Assembly: GCA_039000515.1 (NCBI GenBank)
Contig: JBCFYV010000012.1
Span: 126,176,132-126,240,131, forward strand
Length of the DNA: 64,000 bases
From: Timema cristinae
Taxonomy: Eukaryota; Arthropoda; Insecta; Phasmatodea; Timematidae
Direction: 5' to 3'
The position numbers and the translations under genes were made by a program. Shown in pieces: positions 57,401 through 64,000 of the stretch. The notes below the pieces were generated by a model. The model did no database searches and was not told where the DNA came from. It saw only the letters and a program-made list of their open reading frames with translations. The number at the start of each line of letters is the position of its first letter. Within the stretch, counting starts at the first letter, position 1.

Positions 57401-58377
57401 TTCTGTGCTGTATGCCATAACTTGCCACTTATTTTCTATTTTTTTTTGTAAAATGTCTGCTGCTAAATACACTATTTACACCATTGCTGGACTACACGAC
57501 AGACAAGTTGTTAGAAACTAACACGTCCTACATTCATACACTCGTACAGACAGCAGGAAGGTGTACCTGCCATGAGTCGCAGTTAGCAGTGGAATATGAC
57601 GTAGCACTCGGGACAGGACTGACATTCGAAGAAGGTGGAGGGGCTTGTTCCGCGAGGTGTCGCCATGCTAACAGTTGACTCAACAACTCCTCACGCTCTA
57701 TCGACACGGGTTCCTCCGCGTGGACACTCTCGATGGCGTGCTGGAGGAACTCCAGCCAACACAGAGCACTCACCTGGAGCACCAAGAAACTGCCGATAAC
57801 AAAATGTTACATTGTTCTACGTGAGAAGCTTAATGAATCAGGGAACCCTTGATAGCAGGAATAAAACTGAGCAAGAGTGTAAAATGGGCCGCGATTTAAC
57901 TTTTATTCATTTATTGATATCAAGATAGATTTAGTTTGGATTTGATGGGGTTTTTCCAGGGTTTGAAAACCTTCCGAATTATTAAAAAAAAATCTAATCC
58001 AGCTGGGCTGAATTGGGTTTTGATTGGTTTGTTGTGTCGAAGTGAAGGAGATCTGACCTTCAACTTGAACATTTTGAAACTTCGTACACCCTAATGAGAA
58101 GAATATGAATCAAATAGTTATTATTTTGTTTGTTTTTGGTTGGTATATTATTTTAAAATCACCCATTAGAGATAAGTTACTTGTATATTTATAAATGTTT
58201 TACCTTAACAGGAGTGACATAATTCGATGGAACGTATCCCACCTGTCCAAGACTATTCACAACCTGCCACCAGTTGCGATTCTTTGTGTTAGCATGGTGA
58301 AGTATGAAAATATCATTTTCATGAAAACTGAGGGTTTTGGCGAAAGTAGCCTTAAAATCATACATCGCCTTAAGCAT
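45406..58377 (-). CDS. NCKIPSD: NCKIPSD / SPIN90 (SH3 protein, Arp2/3-formin regulator)
   Basis: SPIN90/Dip-family proteins activate Arp2/3 to seed linear actin filaments and bind Nck and formins. Exons, all minus: 58377-58204, 57773-57567, 56232-56026, 55186-54887, 49093-48891, 48212-48106, 47541-47320, 46528-46356, 45597-45406 (stop). All junctions are GT-AG and in phase; total about 594 aa against about 720 in human. Residues 1-58 are an SH3 domain ([28 protein letters not shown]). 59-196 is a linker with AEQAPPPSS. The C-terminal armadillo-like domain is well conserved ([72 protein letters not shown]). The start ATG aligns with the human start. An acceptor just upstream implies a 5'-UTR exon between 58390 and 59450. 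Exon 4 carries apparent frame shifts. Confidence 0.93.
45871..46287 (-). mobile_element. AT-rich MITE, 'GGGGTGTG' family, in NCKIPSD last intron
   Basis: Homologous in reverse to 48429-48875: shared strings include GTTGAATGTTTTATGCTCGA-AT and AGTTTGTAATTGTCGAAGCC. The ends are eroded. The open frame at 46020-46211 is not coding. Confidence 0.6.
46801..47123. mobile_element. Foldback MITE, about 130-bp arms, NCKIPSD intron
   Basis: The left arm starts AATGGCTGCAAACGGCTCTA and runs through GTGGGCCTCAAAGCTCACAA to AACACATAGTTAAGTAAT. The right arm is its near-perfect complement, ending GTTTGCAGCCATT. The roughly 60-bp loop contains a second small inverted pair (AGTCCCCTTATTCAGCA / TGCTGAACAAGGGACT). 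Transcribed in an intron, it would fold into a long hairpin. Confidence 0.85.
47690..47990. repeat. MITE fragment and three-copy tandem repeat
   Basis: 47690-47830 resembles the 'GGGGTGTG' family (AACAGAATATATTAAATATT, TTGATTGTTTTATGTTTGA). 47846-47985 has three imperfect copies of a roughly 50-bp unit with CTAGTTTCAAGAGGAAGTGA. NCKIPSD intron. Confidence 0.55.
48365..48402 (-). mobile_element. SINE 3'-tail fragment
   Basis: Only the tail is present: GCACCGCGTCTTTCTACCCG-TTCGGGTTATACGC, preceded by TTA repeats. An extreme 5' truncation. Confidence 0.7.
48429..48875 (+). mobile_element. AT-rich MITE abutting an NCKIPSD splice donor
   Basis: Starts near GGGGGTTTAAACCTTC and ends GGCACACCCCT. 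The interior has alternating AACTTTGACTT / GAAGCTTC motifs. Its right end is only about 15 bp from the GT donor of the exon at 48891-49093. Confidence 0.7.
51484..51768 (-). mobile_element. Full-length SINE class A inside the hAT transposase
   Basis: A 12-bp duplication TTGCATGTAGTT (51470-51481 and 51769-51780) brackets the element. The head on the minus strand reads GGTGACCTGGTGGTCTAGGG (A-box) and GGTTCAATCCTCGGTCCC (B-box-like). The tail ends in the common CGAATGGGTAGTAAGACGCG followed by TAA repeats. The insertion lies between the Thr-Thr-Cys-Lys of the zinc finger and its continuation. Confidence 0.95.
51980..52385 (-). repeat. 33-bp in-frame tandem repeat in the transposase N-terminus
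   Basis: About 12 copies of 33 bp, coding the 11-residue unit [11 protein letters not shown] with R/M and T/V variants. Because 33 is a multiple of three, copy changes keep the frame; one shortened copy (GCTACATCCACTGAACTACC) breaks it. Confidence 0.9.
53225..53928 (-). repeat. Right arm of the long inverted repeat
   Basis: Reverse complement of 44593-45240, including the same SINE class B copy (here plus strand, 53405-53636). It is slightly longer because of small insertions. It lies in the NCKIPSD intron between exons 4 and 5, just outside the hAT element. Confidence 0.9.
54050..54312 (-). mobile_element. Decayed 'GGGGTGTG' MITE fragment
   Basis: Resembles 46050-46280 (ATAAATCAAGTTATAGTCAC, AACAGTTCAGAATGGCAAG, TTTTGTAATTGTTGAATTC). 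A further fragment is at 53087-53215, and possibly one at 57985-58095. Confidence 0.5.
55257..55565. mobile_element. piggyBac-like MITE
   Basis: Ends CCCTTTTAGTTCCACG and (complement of the right end) CCCTTTTAGTGCCGTG are flanked by TCAA on the left and TTAA on the right, compatible with a TTAA target. It starts 71 bp upstream of the acceptor of the NCKIPSD exon 54887-55186. Confidence 0.65.
55810..55985 (-). mobile_element. SINE class B fragment next to NCKIPSD exon 3
   Basis: Body motifs (GGAATTTAGATAAAGTGGAC, GCATTTGTGTGGACTGAG) and part of a head. It lies in the intron just downstream of exon 56026-56232 in gene orientation. Confidence 0.5.
56795..57005 (-). mobile_element. SINE class B copy
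   Basis: Tail complement (ACCGCATCTTACTACTTGTT), body (ATTACGCTAATGGTGTTAAG, CTGCATTTGCATG) and a decayed head. NCKIPSD intron 2. Confidence 0.65.
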
Positions 58378-58389
58378 CTCAAACTTCCC

Positions 58390-59451
58390 TGCAATCACAA
58401 ACAAAACTATACGTTACCACAGAGAGTCAATATTTATTTTGATTAAAAATATTTTGGGAATTTTCACTTGGATTTTACAGATGTTAGGTTGCACAAAATG
58501 TTAGAAGCATAATTTGACCCAGTGGTTGTCAGAGTGGGTTGTACCCCTATGAGGGCTGGTGGGTGTTGGAGGGGGGGGGGGGGAATCTAGACTCCCGGTG
58601 ACTTTAAACAGACCTTGGGGAAGTAGTGTTATTGGTTTAGGATACGAGTTTGCTGATGGATAAAATGGGACATAGGGATGGACCATTTAAGAGTTTAATA
58701 ACATTAAAATCCAGTAGTAATACAGGAGGGGGGGTTGGAGGGGGGGAAGCAAAATTAGCTTTATTTTATTTAGTTTAGGCCAAGAATTAATTAGTAGAAT
58801 GTGACAAACTTATAAAATTTAAATAAAGTGCCTTATGGCCAATAATAAAACTCCATTAGATATAGCTTCTGAGATAGGCCTAGCTTAATATTTAATACAA
58901 TTATGGGGGAAACAAAATTCTATTATTTACCACGAACGGTGACAACTCCAATTCTAATAATCTGTAGTATGAATTGAATGATACTAAATGTCATATGGTG
59001 ATACATTAGTTTTGCTTTATATTTTAACCTCACCTTCTTCATTGTCACCCATATTTCATGTCACGTGGTTCAGTATTGACATATCAATGCATGAATCCTT
59101 TCAAGTAATTAGCAGAAGTTAATAAAGTCAATGTCATGTTAACTTTTAAAAAAAGACTATGCCTAAATAAATTTAAAGCAAAATAATTAAAATACAACTT
59201 TATTAAATCGATGTAAATTTAAGTCGATATATGATCGATATAAAGTTCTCAAACGATTCCAGTCTAAGCAACCTAGAATAATATATATCTTAGAAGTGCA
59301 AAACTTATTATTAATTAAAGAGATCCACACGAGCGATATAAAGAAAGAAAATTGTAAATGACACTACTAGGGATTTTTCGCAAAAACAAACACAGTTCAT
59401 AATTTTTATGGGCTAACCTGATAGTCATGTAAATAAATAAATAAAAATAAT
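58390..59451. promoter_or_regulatory. Shared divergent promoter region of NCKIPSD and CLP1
   Basis: The two start codons lie back to back, 1,074 bp apart. The region must hold at least the CLP1 promoter, and probably the NCKIPSD 5'-UTR exon and promoter. It contains a G-run (58569-58582) and AT-rich DNA. No TATA box could be assigned. Confidence 0.45.
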
Positions 59452-62400
59452 ATGTCGGACGAACGTGAGAAAGATTCAAATGTTCAAGAATTCAAATTGG
59501 ATTCTGATTGTGAATTAAGATTTGAAGTTGAAAGTAAAAATGAAAAAGTCATACTAGAGGTTTGTATTCTATAACTTAACTATGCCATGTGCATTATATA
59601 ATTAGTAAGGTCATTATGAGTGTTTGGCTAATATATTGCAACATACATGTAGTTAAAAATGTATTGAACTTTAAATTGTTATGCTTAATAGTTGATTAAG
59701 TTGCAGCTATTTCTTATGTAAGCGTAAATCCGTAATGTGTGACATTGTGTACGCTATTAATAAGTCCTATGTTGAACTGTTTTATATTAGTCTACCATCC
59801 CCATCCCCCATCATTATTACTATTTGTAGGCTATGTTTATTGTAATTCTGTGTTTTTAGGTTACTGAATAAATATAACGAACTAATCGTTCATTTTAAAG
59901 ATAAAACAAACAAAGACATCAAGACCAAAGGGATTATATTACGATCTTATATTCAGAAAACTTTATGTACCAAGTTCGATTTTTGCATCATTGGGTTACT
60001 GTACAAACGAGAGATGGGCTGGACTATGACTCTGCTATATCGGTGGCATCCTGCGACATATCATGCCCCTCAACTCTGTGAGACAATCGGCTCAAAATTG
60101 TAAATTTACACCAAAACTATTGCACGTGGAACATTTCTGATTAAACATTAATGGCGGATAGATGTTCCTAATAAAGAATATTATTGAAATATTAAATTAT
60201 ATATGGATAAAAACTACACTGAAAAGGGTGTTTTTGCCCATTTTAGAATGACTTCACAGCTAAGCATTGTACACAATTCTTTATTCTGTCATAACAGGGA
60301 CATAGTGTAGTTATTAACAAGAAACTTTGTCTCTTTGTCCTATCGTCACCTTAGAAAATTTCTAGTAATCGTTCAAATACGAATGTACTGCACACATTTC
60401 TGGCATAGCTTGGTATTTTCTTTTCCCTTTTACTCGCAAACCCCGCGTGAACCAGGAGCTGAGTTGGGCCTGCTGACGAACAAGCTCTTAACCTTCAGTC
60501 AGGCAATTTTACCTATTTTTTTTTTAACAATATCTGTTCCTGTGTTACTTAGATGATTTTGGTTTTGAATGGTTAATATTAAACAAAAGTTTTCAAATAA
60601 TCTTATAGGGTTTATTTAGTAGGCCTAGTACTGTATATTATGCCTCTTGGCTTTCCCATTCTTTGCGAGTTTAGCGATAGCATCAATTTGGTTAGTTTTG
60701 GTTAATAAAAACTAGCCAAATATTTGGAGTTTTTGTGTTTCACCCCCCATTATTTTGTCATTATCACCGCTCGTTACGACTACAAAACTGATATTTGTTT
60801 CACTGGTATTTTGGAGCATGAACTTTCCAACTTGTACGTGATGTTATTGTGATTAAAAGTGTGCTGGAGATAAGGCCACTACCACAGAGATGTCAAATAG
60901 TGACTCCAGGTCATCTTCAACTGGCCGCAATCTCGGTTACATTCAGTCAAGAGATATTTTGTGACGGTAATAGTCGCAGCTTGCGTTATCAGCGCCTGAG
61001 TAAAGTAGGAGAGCTGAGAAATATATGGGAGGAGTCGATAACAGCAAGTGTGTATGTGAGAGGAGAAGAATGGATGAAGAACATGGAGGTATTTTACTAA
61101 AGTGACCGGCCACAGGCTGGAAACAATTGATGATGATTTCCATTTTAAAGCAGCTAAGAATGAATGAGTACAGTACTGTAATTACGGTGTACTGTGGCTC
61201 TACACGTTCGCGAAAAACAAAAGCAAGATAGAAACATAATAACTCGACAAGCTCTAACTGTTTTCCACTCAGTGTGACTTTGGAATATTGTCATCTTTCC
61301 TCTTGTGTGTGCGACATCATCCTATTGGAAGACCCAATGAATTCAGTCAGTAGCGCACGCGCTTAAATCAACTCATCACTCGTGTGTGCCTTCAAAATGG
61401 GGTACAGGTAGACAGCTGCATCAACTGTTGTGACATTATTTGAAATAACTCGTTAGTGGAAAACATGTGTCGGCCCTATCGCTCTAGTTCTGTGTTCACT
61501 ACACTACACAACGTAATAGTTATAAAACATACATCATGATATTATTCTTAAAGATCTGTTTATCCACTAGCAAATAAAACATTCCGGTAATCAGCTGTTT
61601 ATAGTTTGTGTTGCAAAGCATCATGGGTCAATTTCTATTCCAGGCTAGCGTGTGAATCAGTGCAACACTCGGCCAGATTCTGTTCTCATGCTCTGGTGAA
61701 TCAAGCGTTAGTTTACTTTAAGCTACCATTTCAAATTATAATATGTCTCAAACCCATTATATGCTATTTTTGGCTTCTAAATGGTGCCTAAAGTAATGTT
61801 AGGAATTAGGTGACCTGGCGATCTAGGGGTAAGGTATCAGACATCTCTACTCGGGGTCCAGTGTTTAATCCTCGGTCCCGGAACAGATTTATCTGATTAC
61901 CAAACCCTTCCTTCACCTCTGACAAGACATCTTGTGAATGTGTGGAATGTCAGGCCTCCACCGTGGTTCGGATTCCACGTTAAACTGTAGGTCCTTCATT
62001 TCATCTCACAATCACCCTACCATTACACATAGCGTAAGTGCGTATAACCCGAATGGGTAGTAAGACGCGGTGCTAATAATAATAATAATAATAGAATTTA
62101 AGCTACACTTATCTTTGGTTTTCATTTTAATTTAGACACATAGCCTAATGACTTTTTTCTTTACAAGTAATTATAATTAAATAGGTAAATACCTAATTAT
62201 AATCACTCATTTTCACTTATCTTAATAATTACACATTAATTATTGCTGGTACTATAACACAAGCTTATCACTTGTCAACAAAGGGTAGAAATGTATTACT
62301 TAGACTTACTTGCTGACTAAATATAAGATAATTAATAGATTTAAAATAATAATCTTCCATTTATGATTTTATTTATTTTTAAAGCTGAAAAATGGTATGG

Positions 62401-63519
62401 CCGAAATTTTTGGTACAGAACTGGTGAAAGGCAAGAGCTATCATTTCACGACTGGAGCCAAAATCGCTGTGTTCACGTGGCAAGGCTGTACCTTGGAACT
62501 GAGGGGAAAGATTGATGTGAACTACATCGCCAAGGAAACTCCCATGGTAGGAACTATATTCAGCTTAGTTTACATTTCCCCGTGTCTAAGACACATCTCA
62601 TATTTAGAGACATTTAAACGGGGTAGGATAAAGGTAGAATTTAGAGACAATGTACCTACATTTATGTGAAAGAGTGGAAAAACATTTACTTAAAACATCT
62701 TCAGTACACCTGACTGTACCTCGATATCCCCGTCTTCGGCAGTTTAGTCTGTTGACACTTTAGACTGTTTGACCACTAGAATGGGCTGTGTCAGTTAAAA
62801 TTAAAATAAAATTATAAGGATTAATATTAAAATCCTGACGCCCAGGTTTGGTTAAGCAGGGTTTCCATCAGAAAACCGGGAGAGCTGGTAAAAACTGGGG
62901 GGGGGGGGGGTGGTATTAATGAACCTTGGATTATTAGTGAATTCGAGACATAAAACTGCAAGTGATTCTCTTTGGCTGCATGGTTTAAGGTGTTACTCTC
63001 GCAATAGTCTGGAGTGCTGATGACAGTGAGATTAGTGGGGTTCATATCCCATTTGGATATGCTTAGGAAACTAACCTTCCTTTCATACAAATGTGGGTAC
63101 ACTTTCTTTAAATTAAACCCTCCTTATCCTTACCATATTTGTGTAATTAGTACTCATATTCGTACAGCCTGGCTGGATAGTATGTCACAACCCTTGTGTA
63201 GAAGAACAAGCGAACTGAAGTAGTACTGTACTAACATTTGGTTTTATTACAACGGAATATAACTCCTCCTTGTTTGCTTGCACGCAACCTGCTCCACAGA
63301 TCATGTACCTGAATGTCCACGCCGCGTTAGAACAACTGCGGAGAAGTGCGGAGGCAGGCAACACGAGAGGGCCTATAACCATGGTGGCAGGGCCCACAGA
63401 TGTCGGCAAGTCCACGTTCTGCCGACTGCTACTCAACTACGCGGTGCGCATGGGGCGCAGGCCCATCTTGGTCGACCTGGATGTGGGACAGGGGCAGATT
63501 TCTGTCCCGGGGACTATCG
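59452..63519 (+). CDS. CLP1: CLP1, polynucleotide 5'-hydroxyl-kinase (5' part, runs off the window)
   Basis: CLP1 phosphorylates RNA 5'-hydroxyl ends and works in pre-mRNA 3' cleavage (CFII with Pcf11) and tRNA splicing with the TSEN complex, in the nucleus. Exons seen: 59452-59559, 62385-62546 and 63300-63519 (ends in phase 1), giving residues 1-163; human CLP1 is 425 aa, so more than half lies beyond 64000. Residues 20-36 ELRFEVES... and 37-90 ([23 protein letters not shown]) form the N-terminal domain. The kinase P-loop GPTDVGKST is at 121-129, followed by [22 protein letters not shown] and VPGTIG. All key P-loop residues are present. The start is chosen because it aligns with the family N-terminus. 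No damage seen. Confidence 0.97.
59560..61800. other. CLP1 intron 1, mostly unrecognised
   Basis: Only a LINE-tail-like fragment around 60985-61120 (AACAGCAAGTGTGTATGTGA, AGAAGAATGGATGAAGAAC), similar to 39855-39900, can be pointed out. Confidence 0.45.
61807..62092 (+). mobile_element. Full-length SINE class A
   Basis: The head GGTGACCTGGCGATCTAGGG has an A-box and a degraded B-box (GTGTTTAATCCTCGGTCC). The body is collinear with 51484-51768 (reverse), with common tail CGAATGGGTAGTAAGACGCG-GTGC and a TAA microsatellite. It lies in CLP1 intron 1. Confidence 0.9.
62585..63185. mobile_element. Two SINE class B copies in opposite orientation, CLP1 intron 2
   Basis: 62585-62785 reads minus (body AGGTAGAATTTAGAGACAAT, head complement ACCTCGATATCCCCGTC). 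62970-63185 reads plus (GCTGCATGGTTTAAGGTG head, body CATACAAATGTGGGTACAC, decayed tail GGCTGGATAGTATG). A G-run (about 62899-62911) lies between them. Confidence 0.6.
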
Positions 63520-64000
63520 GTTAGTTGATAGTCCTTGGACAAATTTTAACTCTTTCAACCTTATTTGATTATCTGAAGAATGACAACCTGTGCACGAGAT
63601 TCAAACTCGAGACCTTTAACTTTGCGTTCCAATGTTTAATTAGACTCAACATAATCAGTTACACTGGATATCATCTCTGAGGGAACTGCATGTTTACTAT
63701 CGGTAAACAGTGTTGTCATTCTCTTGTTTTCATGTGGTTATTCTTCCCTCAAATATAAGATAATTGCAACGCTGTTAGTCGAGGTTGCCAGTAGCTCCTT
63801 CTTACCCCAGCTCTAACAAATCACTTTCTTCATTCTTCTTTTCCATCTTCTTTTGTTTTTGTCCCCAGCAGTCGCGGGAGGTTGGTAGACCATCGGAGCA
63901 CTCATCGAGGTAGTGACTACAGGGTGGTGGGGGGGGGGGGGGGGTACGACGACTTATTTATGCGGATAACAAAAGTTTAAATGGTTTAGGTTGCATCAGA
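63520..64000 (+). other. CLP1 intron 3 (incomplete)
   Basis: No next CLP1 exon is found before the window ends. It contains a G-run at about 63928-63943 and an acceptor-like TTGTCCCCAGCAG near 63869, after which the translation does not match CLP1. Confidence 0.6.

Noticed and set aside
63860..63910. Fourth CLP1 exon after an acceptor-like TTGTCCCCAGCAG
   Set aside because: Translation in the required phase does not match the CLP1 continuation after VPGTIG.

Overview
The window is eukaryotic nuclear DNA, almost certainly from an insect. Small exons with GT-AG introns are scattered through AT-rich, repeat-laden sequence, and the recognisable proteins are animal ones, including an arthropod-type troponin C. 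Four host genes can be assembled exon by exon: troponin C (+, 17209-22806, with a likely start-codon exon at 11891-11893); the centromeric histone H3 variant CENP-A/CenH3 (+, 30131-38244, 154 aa); NCKIPSD/SPIN90, an SH3 protein of the Arp2/3 and formin pathway (-, 58377 down to 45406, about 594 aa); and the 5' part of the RNA 5'-kinase CLP1 (+, 59452 to beyond the window). An intact CenH3 argues against holocentric orders reported to have lost it (Lepidoptera, Hemiptera). A large-genome monocentric insect, such as a polyneopteran, would fit, but the species cannot be fixed from sequence alone.

Layout: 1-11500 is gene-poor. It holds a LINE tail, a small palindromic MITE beside a decayed hAT element, several tRNA-derived SINEs, and two large minisatellites (16 bp at 4836-5618; about 43 bp in 37 copies at 7822-9415). 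11600-23000 is troponin C, whose introns carry a 45-bp minisatellite of about 37 copies, a 58-bp minisatellite ending just before exon 2, SINEs and a DNA transposon. 24000-28200 is a transposon cluster: a solo LTR, a hAT-like element with a Tigger/pogo element nested inside it, and a decayed LINE. 30131-38244 is CENP-A, with a 62-bp minisatellite in intron 1 and an 83-bp minisatellite in intron 3 made from the end of exon 3 and its splice donor. 38300-45400 is mostly repeats. 45406-58377 is NCKIPSD, whose introns hold a complete hAT transposon (49241-52964), itself broken by a SINE, plus several AT-rich MITEs. Two inverted arms of about 650-700 bp (44593-45240 and 53225-53928) bracket its 3' half. 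CLP1 starts divergently about 1.1 kb away.

The four genes have unrelated jobs (muscle regulation, centromere identity, actin nucleation, RNA processing), and I see no gene cluster or pathway linking them. The unusual content is the repeat biology. At least two minisatellites have grown out of the 3' coding end of a LINE, one out of a CENP-A exon, and two SINE classes with different heads share one 3' tail.
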